DNA from: Phycicoccus sonneratiae | Lineage (GTDB): Bacteria > Actinomycetota > Actinomycetes > Actinomycetales > Dermatophilaceae | DNA: 64,000 nt | Assembly (NCBI RefSeq): GCF_016887965.1 | Contig: NZ_JAFDVD010000024.1 | Span: 1 to 64,000, forward strand | Reading direction: 5' to 3' | Shown: positions 1-9,629 of the stretch, in pieces | Layout of the letters: the number at the start of each line of letters is the position of its first letter | Numbering within the stretch: position 1 is the stretch's first letter | Translations under genes and position numbers: made by a program | Notes under the pieces: model-generated | Databases searched by the model: none | The model's input: only the letters and a program-made list of their open reading frames with translations | What the model was told of the DNA's origin: nothing

Positions 1-7
1 GCGGCGG

Positions 8-27
8 AACTCGCAATGAGTGGGAGG
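8..27 (+). repeat. short dispersed repeat, copy 1 (AACTCGCAA core)
   Basis: A 20-bp sequence with core AACTCGCAATGAGTGGG lies just upstream of the first gene. It recurs on the opposite strand at 1121-1140 with 18 of 20 identical bases, and its AACTCGCAA core appears again in direct orientation at 1182-1190. No function is known to me. The copies flank a single gene. Confidence 0.5.
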
Positions 28-124
28 TCGACGCGAATCCACAGGCGCTCCCGAGGTGGGCCGCCGTCCACAGATGCTCGTCCGGGCCTGTCCGGGACGC
101 GGTGGCGCCCGGAGCATCAGTCGG

Positions 125-1243
125 ATGTTGCTGCTTCCCCGGCTCCTGGCGCTGCCCCAACCGTTCTTCCTCGACGACGCCGCGCAGGCTCACCTGTCAC
201 GTCACCAGGTCACCCGCGAGGTCGAGCGCGAGGTGCTCACGCGGCTGCACCGGGGCCTGTACGCGGTGACGGACACCTGGCACGCCACTCCTCCGTGGGA
301 CCAGCACCTCGGCCTGGTCCACGCTGCGCACCGGGCGCACCCCGGGTACGTGACGAGCCACGTCAGCGCCGCGCGCCTCCACGGCCTCCCCCTGCCCGGT
401 CGCCGGCTCCCGCAGGCCGTCCTCACCGTCGACGACGACTCCACCACCAGCGGGCACGAGTGGCTCGACCTGCGGCGCGGCGAGCTCCCCGGCGACGAGC
501 GCACCACGCTGGCGGACATCGACGTGACGACGATCCCGCGCACGGTCGTCGACTGCGCGCGCTCCCTCCGGCTCCCCGAGGCGGTCGCCATCGCGGATGC
601 CGCCCTCCGGGCCGGCAGGTGCACCGCGGACGACCTCGTCCGGGTGCGTCGTGGCCAGCGTCGCTGGCCCGGCGTGACCCGCGCCGACGTTGTCTTCGCC
701 CACGCAGACCCCCGGCGCGAGAGCTGGCTCGAGTCGGCCTCCGCGGTGACCTTCCACAGCTGGGGTGTGCCCCTCGGCGTCCCTCAGGTCGACGTGTTCT
801 CGCCGGACGGTGAGTGGCTCGCGCGGGTGGACGTGGCGTGGGCCTCCCTCGGCGTCGTCGGGGAGGCCGACGGACGCGGGAAGTTCCTCGGCGCCCCCGA
901 GCTCGGTCTCGGGGACGTGCCGGCCGACGTCGCCCGGAGGCTGCTGCGCTCGCACGACCGTGCCGAGTCCCTTCGCGGCCTCGGCCTCCAGGTCGTGCGC
1001 TGGACCTCGCAGGAGCGCGCGTCCTCACCCCGTACGGTCGTCGCACGCTGGCACCGTGCGGTCGCGGCGGCGGCGGCGTCCTCGCACCGCGCGGTCTTCC
1101 GGTGCTCGTGCTGTCGGTTACCGCCCACTGATTGCGAGTTCGACCGCTTTCCCGGGCTCACATCGGCGCGTCGAGCGGCACAACTCGCAAGAAGTCGGGT
1201 GGGGCGGGGGTGGGGTCAGACCAAGGGGGAGAGGACGACGTAG
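125..1243 (+). CDS. AbiEi/DUF559-like protein of unknown function
   Basis: The protein begins MLLLPRLLALPQ; an in-frame ATG further upstream at 20 gives a low-complexity leader that does not look coding, so I chose 125. The N-terminal part resembles the winged-helix region of actinobacterial AbiEi-like antitoxins (a helix with LSRHQVTREVEREVL, then RGLYAV). The middle carries the PRTVVDCAR stretch seen in these proteins, and the C-terminal half has a PQVDVFSPDGEWLARVDVAW segment like a DUF559/Vsr-type nuclease fold. Such proteins are often about 300 residues and lack a demonstrated toxin partner; none is adjacent here. The last 50 residues (roughly from position 1090) read through two copies of an inverted repeat and look unlike the rest, so the native stop may have been lost. 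It overlaps the convergent phosphate transporter by 28 bases. Function is inferred only. Confidence 0.65.
   Translation: MLLLPRLLALPQPFFLDDAAQAHLSRHQVTREVEREVLTRLHRGLYAVTDTWHATPPWDQHLGLVHAAHRAHPGYVTSHVSAARLHGLPLPGRRLPQAVLTVDDDSTTSGHEWLDLRRGELPGDERTTLADIDVTTIPRTVVDCARSLRLPEAVAIADAALRAGRCTADDLVRVRRGQRRWPGVTRADVVFAHADPRRESWLESASAVTFHSWGVPLGVPQVDVFSPDGEWLARVDVAWASLGVVGEADGRGKFLGAPELGLGDVPADVARRLLRSHDRAESLRGLGLQVVRWTSQERASSPRTVVARWHRAVAAAAASSHRAVFRCSCCRLPPTDCEFDRFPGLTSARRAAQLARSRVGRGWGQTKGERTT
1121..1199. repeat. inverted repeat pair with AACTCGCAA arms
   Basis: TTGCGAGTT at 1132-1140 pairs with AACTCGCAA at 1182-1190, and inside these CCGCT (1144-1148) pairs with AGCGG (1174-1178), so the segment can fold into a nested hairpin. 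The left arm with its flank (1121-1140, minus strand) nearly repeats the sequence at 8-27. It lies where two convergent genes meet and could act as a terminator, but it has no T tract. Confidence 0.5.
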
Positions 1244-2211
1244 ACGAGGGCGGCGGCGAGGCCCGCGCCGGGGAAGGTCAGCACCCACGCGACGACGATC
1301 GAGCGGGCCACGCCCCAGCGCACCGCCTTGGCCGACCGGGTCGACCCCACCCCGGTGATCGCCGCGGTGATGGCGTGCGTCGTCGAGATCGGCGCGCCCG
1401 TCATCGTCGCGACCCAGAGCACCGACGCCGCCGTCGCCTCGGCCGCGAACCCCTGCGGCGGGTCGAGGTGGATGATGCCGCGCCCGAGCGTCCGCATGAT
1501 GCGCCACCCGCCGGCGTACGTCCCCGCCGACAGCACGACGGCCGACAGCGCGATGACCCACCACGGGATCGACCCGTCCGTCGCCGACCGGTGCCCGCCG
1601 GCGACGAGCGCCAGCGTCACGACGCCGGCCGTCTTCGACGCGTCCTGCATCCCGTGCCCGAAGGCCATGGCCGCCGCGGACACCGTCTGCGCGTACCGGA
1701 ACCCGCGCACCGCCGGGCCGGGCCGCGCCCGCCGGAACAGCCAGAGGATGAGCGTCATCACGGCGAACCCGCCGACCAGCCCGACGACCGGCGACAGCAC
1801 CATCGGGACCGCGACCTTGTCGATCACGGTGTCCCACTTGACAGTCGCCCCGGCAGCGAGCGCCGCTCCCCCGAGCCCGCCGATCAGCGCGTGCGTCGAC
1901 GACGACGGCAGCCCGCGCCACCAGGTCAGCAGGTTCCACCCGGTCGCCCCGACGAGGGCCCCGATGCACAGGAGGATGCCCGCCGACCCCACCGGCACCG
2001 ACACGATGTCGCCGCCGATGGTCTCGGCCACCCGCACGCCGACGAACCCGCCGAGCAGGTTCATCACGGCGGCCAGGCCGAGCGCGATGCGGGGCGTCAG
2101 CGCCCGCGTCGAGACCGAGGTCGCGATGGCGTTCGCCGCGTCGTGGAAGCCGTTGGTGTACGTGAACCCCATCGCGAGGACGACGACGAGGGCGGCGGGC
2201 CACCAGTCCAC
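1216..2211 (-). CDS. pit: inorganic phosphate transporter, Pit family
   Basis: A polytopic membrane protein of 331 residues, typical for short actinobacterial PitA/PitH proteins (low-affinity, proton-driven phosphate or metal-phosphate symport). The family signature is clear in both halves: TNGFHDAANAIATSVSTRALTP near the N-terminus, GLPSSSTHALIGGLGGAAL around residue 105, and the second-half counterpart TGAPISTTHAITAAITGVG near residue 270. It ends a two-gene operon: the DUF47 partner lies just upstream, its stop being 6 bases from this start. Pit proteins with a DUF47 partner are a well-known pairing in which DUF47 acts as a PhoU-like accessory. The 3' end overlaps the convergent AbiEi-like gene by 28 bases. 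Confidence 0.95.
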   Translation of the reverse strand: MDWWPAALVVVLAMGFTYTNGFHDAANAIATSVSTRALTPRIALGLAAVMNLLGGFVGVRVAETIGGDIVSVPVGSAGILLCIGALVGATGWNLLTWWRGLPSSSTHALIGGLGGAALAAGATVKWDTVIDKVAVPMVLSPVVGLVGGFAVMTLILWLFRRARPGPAVRGFRYAQTVSAAAMAFGHGMQDASKTAGVVTLALVAGGHRSATDGSIPWWVIALSAVVLSAGTYAGGWRIMRTLGRGIIHLDPPQGFAAEATAASVLWVATMTGAPISTTHAITAAITGVGSTRSAKAVRWGVARSIVVAWVLTFPGAGLAAALVYVVLSPLV

Positions 2212-2217
2212 GGCCGG

Positions 2218-2841
2218 TCAGGACTCCCGGACGGCGATGGCCTCGACGGTGCGCGCGACGTGCTCGAAGCCGTTGGCCGTCGCCTCGAGCGCGTCGATGA
2301 TGTCCTTGTGCTTCATCACCGTGATGGCGTCGGCCTTCTTCGCGGTGAAGAGGTCGGCGAGCATCCGGCGGTACTGCTTGTTCGCGCGGTTCTCGAGCCG
2401 GTTGATCTCGACCCAGTACGCGCCCATCTCCTTCATCGAGCGCAGCTGCGGCATCGCGTCGTGCGTGAGGTCGGCCATCCGCGCGATGACCTCGACCTGC
2501 TTGGCGACCCGCGGCAGCACCTCGTCGACCTGGTAGAGCACGATGAGGTCGACCGCGGCCTCCATGAGGTCGACGCACTGGTCGAGCGCGACGGCGAGGG
2601 CGTGGATGTCGGCCCGGTCGAAGGGCGTGACGAACGACCCGCCGACCTTGCGGATGATCGCGTGCGTCGCCTCGTCGGCCGCGGCCTCGATCTCGTGCAT
2701 CCGCCCGAGGATGACCTCGCGCTCGTCGCCGTCGGCGCCGAGGAGCGCGGTGAGCTCACCCGCGCCCTCCACCAGCTGGCGCGCCGACGCGGCGAACAGC
2801 TCGTAGAAGGTGGGGTCCTGGGGGGTGAGGCGAAAGCCCAC
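2218..2841 (-). CDS. DUF47 family phosphate-transport accessory (PhoU-like)
   Basis: An all-helical protein of about 207 residues from a GTG start (VGFRLTPQDPTFYELF), which matches the usual DUF47 N-terminus; the open frame extends further upstream, but that extension (to 3003) is arginine- and glycine-rich and not family-like. DUF47/YkaA proteins resemble PhoU, with metal-binding E/DxxxD-type helices; here LGADGDEREVILGRMHEIEAAADEATHAI and FDRADIHALAVALDQCVDLMEAAVD represent two such helices. It is the promoter-proximal gene of the operon with the Pit transporter and probably tunes its activity. Confidence 0.9.
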   Translation of the reverse strand: MGFRLTPQDPTFYELFAASARQLVEGAGELTALLGADGDEREVILGRMHEIEAAADEATHAIIRKVGGSFVTPFDRADIHALAVALDQCVDLMEAAVDLIVLYQVDEVLPRVAKQVEVIARMADLTHDAMPQLRSMKEMGAYWVEINRLENRANKQYRRMLADLFTAKKADAITVMKHKDIIDALEATANGFEHVARTVEAIAVRES

Positions 2842-2932
2842 GATGTGCGTCTCCCGGGGAACGGCCTGGTGCTGGGTACAGGCTAGGGCCACGACGGGCC
2901 CCCCACGCAGCGGACCCCCGAACCACCCCCGC

Positions 2933-3151
2933 TCAGCCCGGCCCGGAGCCCTCCGGCCCGCCGCCGTCGGCGTCCGACCCCTCGCCGTCCGACCCCTCGT
3001 CATCGGACCCCTCGCCGTCGACGCCGAGGATCTCGTCGATGCGCTCCTGGCTCATCGGACCGGTGCTCGCCGACGCCTCGAGGACGAGCGCACCGACGAG
3101 GTCGATCTCGTCCTGCAGCGCGTCGTCGGTGAGTGAGGGGTCACCGGTCAT
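2933..3151 (-). CDS. small acidic protein of unknown function
   Basis: A 72-residue protein starting MTGDPSLTDDALQDEIDL. The first 45 residues look helical and conserved in style (DEIDLVGALVLEAS, MSQERIDEILGV). The remainder is a low-complexity acidic Gly/Ser/Asp tail. An upstream in-frame start at 3214 would add a basic leader that I discount. It is encoded upstream of the DUF47-pit pair on the same strand with a 91-base gap. I do not recognise a named family. Confidence 0.6.
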   Translation of the reverse strand: MTGDPSLTDDALQDEIDLVGALVLEASASTGPMSQERIDEILGVDGEGSDDEGSDGEGSDADGGGPEGSGPG

Positions 3152-3440
3152 CGCCCCACCGTAGAGCGTCGGGCGGGCGCGCCGACAGTGCTCGACGGGC
3201 GACTTTGGGTCCATGCCCGGACAACGCGCGAGGGGGGTGGCGGGTGCCGGACCGGGAGCGCCTCACGGCGCGTGGCCGCTCGGAGCGGCTGATGTTGGGA
3301 CCCGGGGCTGCCGCGGTCCGGCACCCACGAGAGACCCTAACGCGTCGGTCGCCCGACGGTGTTCCCGATGCCCGATGTTCTCCCACCCCGGACGCGTCGT
3401 CGCAGGTCAGCCGGCCGGGGCCGTCACCACGCCCGAACCC

Positions 3441-4085
3441 TCAGTCGAGGTCGCCGGCCCGCCAGAGGTTCGCGCAGGCGCGCAGGTCCTCGCCGGTCGC
3501 GAGCAGGGCCGACCCGGTGCGGGTCAGCTCGCTGGCGCCACCGGGGTCGAGCCGGTCGCTGTCGTGGGCGAGCTCGGCCCGCCCGGCCGCGATGACGGCG
3601 CAGAACGCGGCGGCCCGCTCGAGGGCCACCGCGAGGTCACCCGCGAAGACGCCGGCGAGGATCTGGTCGGCGACCCGCTGCAGCTCCTCGGGCTGCGGGG
3701 GCTCGGCGATGCCGGCCACGGCGTGGGCGACGTCGGTGAAGCGGATGCCGGCGGCGTACTCGCGGCTGGCCTGCTCGGGGCTGCGGCGCACCCACTCGCG
3801 CAGCGCGTAGAGCCGCCACAGGGCGCCGGGCAGCGAGCGGGCCGGGCGCGAGGCCCAGAGGTCGGCGACGGTGGACAGCCCCAGGTCGTCGACGAGCGAG
3901 ACGAGGCGGGTCGTCACCGCGGGGTCGTGCGCCGAGCGGCCCGTCCCGACGAGGATCGCCGCCGTCTGGTGCGCGACCTCGGTGGTCTCGGCGGGGCCGG
4001 GCAGCATCCCACCGTGCGCCTCGAGCGCATCGGGCCCGAAGTGCACGGGGCGGCGCGGCAGCGGCCGGCGTCCCTCCTCACTCAT
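3441..4085 (-). CDS. conserved hypothetical protein
   Basis: A soluble protein of 214 residues without signal peptide or membrane segment. It is predicted mostly helical, with a proline-rich start (RRPLPRRPVHFGPDALEAHGG) followed by regularly spaced helices (DPAVTTRLVSLVDDLGL, GALWRLYALREWVRRSPEQASREYAAG). Codon use is typical of the neighbourhood, and the ATG opens the reading frame. It is transcribed away from the divergent BrkB-like gene, with about 130 bases between them. I do not recognise the family with confidence and give no function. Confidence 0.7.
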   Translation of the reverse strand: MSEEGRRPLPRRPVHFGPDALEAHGGMLPGPAETTEVAHQTAAILVGTGRSAHDPAVTTRLVSLVDDLGLSTVADLWASRPARSLPGALWRLYALREWVRRSPEQASREYAAGIRFTDVAHAVAGIAEPPQPEELQRVADQILAGVFAGDLAVALERAAAFCAVIAAGRAELAHDSDRLDPGGASELTRTGSALLATGEDLRACANLWRAGDLD

Positions 4086-4227
4086 CCCCCGAGTCTGTCA
4101 CCCCGGTCCCGCCCGCGGTCCGGGGACGGCGACCACACCGTCCCTGACGTGCACGGACCCCGCCCTGCCCCGTTAGGTTGGGAGGGACCCGGCGCCCGCG
4201 TGCGCCACCGACGGCGTGAGGACGACG

Positions 4228-5361
4228 ATGGCGACGCAAGGAGCAGCGCGCGAGCGCACCGCACCACCCGCCGACCACGGCGCCACGGCCGACTCGCCCA
4301 CCGACGTCAGCCCCCGCGGGTGGCGCACGACGGCGACCTCGGCCTTCTCCGAGTTCCAACGCGACCAGTGCACCGACCTCGCCGCGGCCCTGACCTACTA
4401 CTCCGTGCTCGCCGTTTTCCCCGCGATCCTCGCGCTCGTCTCCCTGCTCGGCGTCTTCGGGCAGGGCGAGTCCACGACCCAGGCCCTCCTCGACGTCGTC
4501 CGCCAGCTCGGGCAGACCGACGCCGCCGCTCAGCTCGAGGAGCCCGTGCGGGCGATGGTCGGCGCGAGCGGCGCCGGTTTCGCCCTCGTGCTCGGCATCG
4601 CCACCGCCCTCTTCTCGGCCTCCGGCTACGTGGGCGCCTTCGGGCGGGCGATGAACCGCGTCTACCAGGTCCCCGAGGGGCGCCCGGTCTGGAAGCTGCG
4701 CCCACAGCAGGTGCTCATCACCCTCGGGCTCGTCCTCATGGCCGCGATCGTGCTCGTCGGGCTCGTGGTCAGCGGGCCGCTGGCCAAGGTCGTCGGCAGC
4801 CGCATCGGCCTCGAGGACGCCACCGTCACGGTCTTCGACGTCGCGAAGTGGCCGGTGATGCTCGGCGTCGTCGTCGTCATGGTCGCCGTCCTCTACTACT
4901 GGACCCCGAACGTCCGCCAGCCCCGCTTCCGCTGGGTGTCGGTCGGGGCGGGGGTGGCCATCGTGGCCTGGGTGCTGGCGTCGGTGGGCTTCGGGTTCTA
5001 CGTCACGACCTTCGGGTCGTACGCCAAGACCTACGGTTCGCTGGCCGGCATCGTCGTCTTCCTCCTGTGGCTGTGGATCACGAACCTCGCGCTGCTCTTC
5101 GGCGCCGAGGTCGACGCCGAGCTCGAGCGGGTCCGCGAGCTGGAGTCGGGCATCAAGGCCGAGCGCTCGGTGCAGCTGCCGCTCAAGGACTCCTCGGGCG
5201 CCGACAAGGCGCGGGGGAAGTACGACGAGCGGGTGCGCGAGGGTCGGCGCATCCGCCGCCGCGCGGGAGCGCCGGATGCCCGCGGGGCCGACGGCGGCGC
5301 CGGCGCGACCCTCGAGCCGCTGCCCTCCGAGACGGCCCGCGCCGGCCGCCACGACCGCTGA
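4228..5361 (+). CDS. YihY/BrkB family inner-membrane protein
   Basis: A membrane protein of about 377 residues with the family hallmark DLAAALTYYSVLAVFPAILALVSLLG near residue 50 and about six membrane segments, ending with LWLWITNLALLFGAEVDAELERVREL, the conserved C-terminal family stretch. The family was once annotated as ribonuclease BN and is now regarded as a transporter-like membrane protein of uncertain substrate. A long charged cytoplasmic tail (residues 310-377) follows. ATG 4228 is chosen; GTG 4216 is in frame and possible, and GTGAGGACG just upstream could serve as ribosome site. No obvious operon partner. Confidence 0.9.
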   Translation: MATQGAARERTAPPADHGATADSPTDVSPRGWRTTATSAFSEFQRDQCTDLAAALTYYSVLAVFPAILALVSLLGVFGQGESTTQALLDVVRQLGQTDAAAQLEEPVRAMVGASGAGFALVLGIATALFSASGYVGAFGRAMNRVYQVPEGRPVWKLRPQQVLITLGLVLMAAIVLVGLVVSGPLAKVVGSRIGLEDATVTVFDVAKWPVMLGVVVVMVAVLYYWTPNVRQPRFRWVSVGAGVAIVAWVLASVGFGFYVTTFGSYAKTYGSLAGIVVFLLWLWITNLALLFGAEVDAELERVRELESGIKAERSVQLPLKDSSGADKARGKYDERVREGRRIRRRAGAPDARGADGGAGATLEPLPSETARAGRHDR

Positions 5362-5462
5362 CCGGCGGGCTCGGCGGGGCGCTTCGACAAACCCTGAACA
5401 TCGCAGGTCGGAGAGGCCTTCCGGGGCGCTACGATCCTCGACGTGCACACAGGCCCCGTCCG

Positions 5463-6530
5463 GTGAACCGGCTCCAGCCCGAGTATCTCCTCGGTCACCG
5501 CTACCGCCTGGGCGCCCGCATCGCCTCCGGGGGCATGGGCGACGTCTGGCGGGCCGAGGACACGGTGCTCGACCGGACGGTCGCGGTCAAGGTGCTGCGG
5601 CCCAGCACCGACGGCGAGCCGGTCTTCGTGCGGCGCTTCCGCGACGAGGCCCTCTACGCCGCCGCCCTCAGCCACCCGAACATCGCGGCGCTCTTCGACT
5701 ACGGCGAGGAGGACTCGCTCGCGTTCCTCGTCATGGAGCTCGTCGAGGGCGAGCCGCTCTCCGAGCTCGTGCGCCGCGAGGGTCCCCTCCCGGTCGAGCG
5801 GGTGCGCGCGGTGCTCGCCCAGGCCGCGCTCGCGCTCGGCGCCGCCCACGAGGCCGGGGTCGTCCACCGCGACGTCAAGCCGGCCAACATCCTCGTCACC
5901 GCCGACGGCACGGTGAAGCTCACCGACTTCGGCATCGCCCGCGCGGTCGACGGCAGCGGCCACACGCAGACCGGCGAGATCGTCGGCACGCCGCACTACC
6001 TCTCCCCGGAGCAGGCGCTCGGCGAGCCGGCCACCGGCGCGAGCGACCTCTACGCCCTCGGTGTCGTCGCGCACGAGATGCTCACCGGCCGGCGACCCTT
6101 CGACCGCAACACGCCGGTGGCCACGGCGCTGGCGCAGGTCAACGACCCGCCTCCCGCCCTGCCGCCGCACGTGGGCGGCAGCCTGCGCGCGCTCGTCGAG
6201 CAGTGCCTCGAGAAGCGGCCCGACGCCCGCCCGGCGAGCGCCCGCGAGCTCGGCGAGCGACTGGGGCTCCCGGAGTCCGACCTCGGCGAGGCCGGCCGGG
6301 TCGCGGTCGAGGTCGTCGGCAGCGCGGCGCGCGTCGAGGCGCACGGGACGCCGGTCACCGACCCGACGCCCACCCCGGACGTCCCGGAGGCCCTGTCCCG
6401 GCGTCTCGGACGACGTCGAGTGCCGCGCCAACCGCGACCCGCCGCGCCCCGGGTCCACTGGGCCTGGGTCCCCGCCACCGGGGTCGTGGCGGCCGTCCTC
6501 GTCGCCCTGGCCCTCGGGCTGACCCGGTGA
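5463..6530 (+). CDS. membrane-anchored Ser/Thr protein kinase (Hanks type)
   Basis: The protein is 355 residues long. The kinase domain occupies about residues 14-270: glycine loop ASGGMGDVW (21-29), VAIK-type lysine in VAVKVL (K43), catalytic loop HRDVKPAN (D137), DFG at 155-157, and an activation loop ending GTPHYLSPEQ. A single membrane segment lies at the extreme C-terminus (VPATGVVAAVLVALALGL), and no extracellular PASTA or other sensor domain follows, so it is one of the short membrane kinases of actinobacteria. The start is GTG 5463 (NRLQPEYLLGHRY). The large open frame continuing upstream to 3213 is the antisense shadow of other genes. Substrates are unknown. Confidence 0.93.
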   Translation: MNRLQPEYLLGHRYRLGARIASGGMGDVWRAEDTVLDRTVAVKVLRPSTDGEPVFVRRFRDEALYAAALSHPNIAALFDYGEEDSLAFLVMELVEGEPLSELVRREGPLPVERVRAVLAQAALALGAAHEAGVVHRDVKPANILVTADGTVKLTDFGIARAVDGSGHTQTGEIVGTPHYLSPEQALGEPATGASDLYALGVVAHEMLTGRRPFDRNTPVATALAQVNDPPPALPPHVGGSLRALVEQCLEKRPDARPASARELGERLGLPESDLGEAGRVAVEVVGSAARVEAHGTPVTDPTPTPDVPEALSRRLGRRRVPRQPRPAAPRVHWAWVPATGVVAAVLVALALGLTR

Positions 6531-6702
6531 GCGCCCGCCCGTCGGGGGCCGTCGGGAACACCCGGGCCCGGCCCACCGTTGTGCGGTCACGACGACCACC
6601 GCCACGGCGAGGACGTCCCACCGACCAGCTCAGCTCACCTCGACCCCTCGGCACCCCGGTCCACCGGCGACGCCGACCCCGACTCTGATGGGAGGGCCAC
6701 CC

Positions 6703-6993
6703 ATGGCCACCGACTACGACGCTCCTCGGGTCCGCGAGGGCGAGGAGGACAAGCCCGACAACCTCGTCGAGCTCGGCGCCTCCCGCGCCCGCGCGACGAC
6801 CGACCTCCTCGAGGAGGACACCGAGGCCGTCGACGGGCACACCCTGCCCGGCGCCGACCTGTCCAACCTCTCGCTCGAGGTGCACGTCGTGCCCCGCCAG
6901 GCCGACGAGTTCTCCTGCATCAGCTGCTTCCTGCTGGTCCACCGCTCGCAGGAGTCCAAGCCCGGCACGAGCATCTGCCGCGACTGCGCCTGA
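6703..6993 (+). CDS. DUF4193 family protein
   Basis: A 96-residue protein beginning MATDYDAPRV, with the acidic EEDTEAVDG region and a C-terminal pair of CxxC motifs (EFSCISCFLLVHRSQ, then SICRDCA), which could bind a metal. This is the DUF4193 pattern, a small actinobacterial family of unknown role. A ribosome site (GGAGGG) lies just upstream of ATG 6703, so this start is preferred over ATG 6688, which precedes it in frame. Confidence 0.9.
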   Translation: MATDYDAPRVREGEEDKPDNLVELGASRARATTDLLEEDTEAVDGHTLPGADLSNLSLEVHVVPRQADEFSCISCFLLVHRSQESKPGTSICRDCA

Positions 6994-7033
6994 CCCCGGG
7001 GGACTTCGGGGGTCCGGCTCCTACACTGCCGAC

Positions 7034-7678
7034 ATGGCGGCCACCGAGACGCGTCTGCTCCTCCTCGGCTCGGTGATGATCTTCGAGCCGGTCAACGGCT
7101 ACCAGATCCGTCGCGAGCTGGTGTCGTGGAACGTCGAGGAGTGGGCACACGTCAACCCGGGCTCGATCTACTCGGGACTGACCACCCTCGCCCGCCGCGG
7201 CGAGCTCGAGCGGCACGACCTCGTCGACGGCACGCGCCCCGTGGCGGTCTACACGACGACGCCGACCGGGCGCGAGGCCTTCGGGCGGATGTGGCGCGAG
7301 GCGGTCGAGACCGTCGACCTGCTCTCCCCGCTGGGGTTCCACACGGCGATCGCGCTCATGGCCCTCGTGCCGCGCGAGGAGGTGGCCGACGCCCTCGCCG
7401 CCCGGCTCTCCGCCCTCGACGTCGGTGTGCTGCGCCAGGTCGAGACGCAGGGATCGATGGAGCACTCGCCGCCGCACGTGCGCGCGATGGCCGACCTCTG
7501 GATGGGGTTGGCACAGACCGAGCGTGAGTGGATCGTCACGACGCTGCGCCGCGTGCGCGCCGGTGAGCTCGACCTGCTCGGCGAGGAGCCGACCTGGGCC
7601 CCCCGTGCCGACGACCCGGGGTGGGAGATGGCCCGCGACCGCGCGCGCTACGTCGAGATGATCGCCGCCCGCGGCTGA
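7034..7678 (+). CDS. PadR family transcriptional regulator
   Basis: A 214-residue protein with an N-terminal winged helix-turn-helix (LLLLGSVMIFEPVNGYQIRRELVSWNVEEWAHVNPGSIYSGLTTLARRGELE contains the PadR Y-x-x-L core) and a C-terminal helical dimerisation domain. TACACT at 7022-7027 followed by exactly six bases before the ATG suggests a leaderless transcript. The gene stands directly upstream of a drug-efflux ABC pair, a very common arrangement in which the PadR protein represses the transporter. A cluster of inverted repeats in front of the transporter genes (7780-7814) is the likely target. Confidence 0.9.
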   Translation: MAATETRLLLLGSVMIFEPVNGYQIRRELVSWNVEEWAHVNPGSIYSGLTTLARRGELERHDLVDGTRPVAVYTTTPTGREAFGRMWREAVETVDLLSPLGFHTAIALMALVPREEVADALAARLSALDVGVLRQVETQGSMEHSPPHVRAMADLWMGLAQTEREWIVTTLRRVRAGELDLLGEEPTWAPRADDPGWEMARDRARYVEMIAARG

Positions 7679-7766
7679 CCCGGCCGCGACCCTTGCCCCC
7701 GCCCCGACCGATGAGTTCCTGTCGGTGGGCCGGTCCATCCTGTCCGGAGGCGCCGCTCCATCCCGC

Positions 7767-7814
7767 TTGACGCCTCTTGTTCAATGTTGAACACTGATCG
7801 GTGTTCAAGCTTGA
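7767..7814 (+). promoter_or_regulatory. probable PadR operator and promoter of the ABC pair
   Basis: Three overlapping palindromes built from the half-site TTGAAC/GTTCAA are visible: TTCAA-TG-TTGAA (7780-7791), TTGAACAC-N6-GTGTTCAA (7787-7808), and the perfect TCAAGCTTGA (7805-7814). A possible -35 box TTGACG is at 7767-7772, with a weak -10 (AACACT, 7790-7795) at 17-bp spacing inside the palindromes. The position between the PadR gene and the transporter genes suggests repression by that regulator. Confidence 0.65.
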
Positions 7815-7832
7815 CCACCCAGGAGGACCACC

Positions 7833-8833
<1,001 letters not shown>

Positions 8834-8837
<4 letters not shown>

Positions 8838-9589
8838 CCTTCCTCCGCCAGTCCTTCATCGTCTTCCGCCGGCAGCTGCGGATGAACCTGCGCAACCCCG
8901 CGTGGGTGCTCATCGGGCTCATGCAGCCGGTGCTCTACCTCTTCCTCTTCGGTCCGCTCCTCGAGCCCATCGCCAAGCAGTTCGGGTACGCCAACCACTG
9001 GACGTTCTTCGTGCCCGGGATGCTCGTGCAGCTGAGCCTCTTCGGGGCCTTCTTCGCCGGCTTCGGGCTGATCTCGGAGTGGCGCGACGGCGTCGTCGAG
9101 GCCGAGCGGGTCACGCCGGCCAGCCGCGTCGCGCTGCTCACGGGGCGCCTGATGCGCGACGAGCTCCAGCTGCTCGTCCAGGCCGGTGTCCTCATCGGGC
9201 TCGGCTACGCCCTCGGGATGGACGCGGCCGGCGGTGGCGCGGCGATGGGCGTCGTCATCACCCTGCTCGTCGGTGGCGCCTGCGCCGCGGCCTCGAACGC
9301 GCTTGCGCTGACCACGAAGAGCGAGGACGTCATGGCGCCGGTCATCAACGTCGTGATGATGCCCGTGCTGCTGCTCTCGGGCATCCTCCTGCCGATGACC
9401 CTCGGCAAGCAGTGGCTGCAGACCGCCAGCGACTTCATGCCGATCAAGTGGGTCACCGATGCCGTCCGCTCGACCTTCCTCGGCGAGTTCGGCAACGACA
9501 AGGTGCTCTACGGCACCCTGTGGGCGGTGGGACTGTTCGTCGTCGCGATGTGGTGGGGCACCTCGACCTTCCGCAAGGAGGACACCTGA
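8834..9589 (+). CDS. ABC-2 type permease, DrrB-like
   Basis: A 251-residue membrane protein with six predicted membrane segments and the ABC-2 layout: a cytoplasmic start (FIVFRRQLRMNLRNPAWVLIGLMQPVLYLFLFGPLL), FFVPGMLVQLSLFGAFFAGFGLISEWRDGVVE around residue 60, and the MMPVLLLSGILLPM segment. It pairs with the overlapping ATPase gene as an exporter, substrate unknown. The genes are probably under the PadR protein encoded upstream. Confidence 0.95.
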
Positions 9590-9596
9590 GCATCGA

Positions 9597-9626
9597 CCGG
9601 GCGTGACGGCCGGCGGCGTCGCCCGG
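9597..9626. terminator. possible bidirectional hairpin
   Basis: CCGGGCG (9597-9603) and CGCCCGG (9620-9626) form a seven-base stem between the convergent permease and DinB genes. There is no T tract, so termination is only suggested. Confidence 0.3.
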
Positions 9627-9629
9627 GGG

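Noticed and set aside
3213-5462. Long N-terminal extension of the Ser/Thr kinase frame
   Set aside because: The first 750 codons are antisense or frame shadows of the hypothetical gene and the BrkB gene; the kinase begins at GTG 5463.
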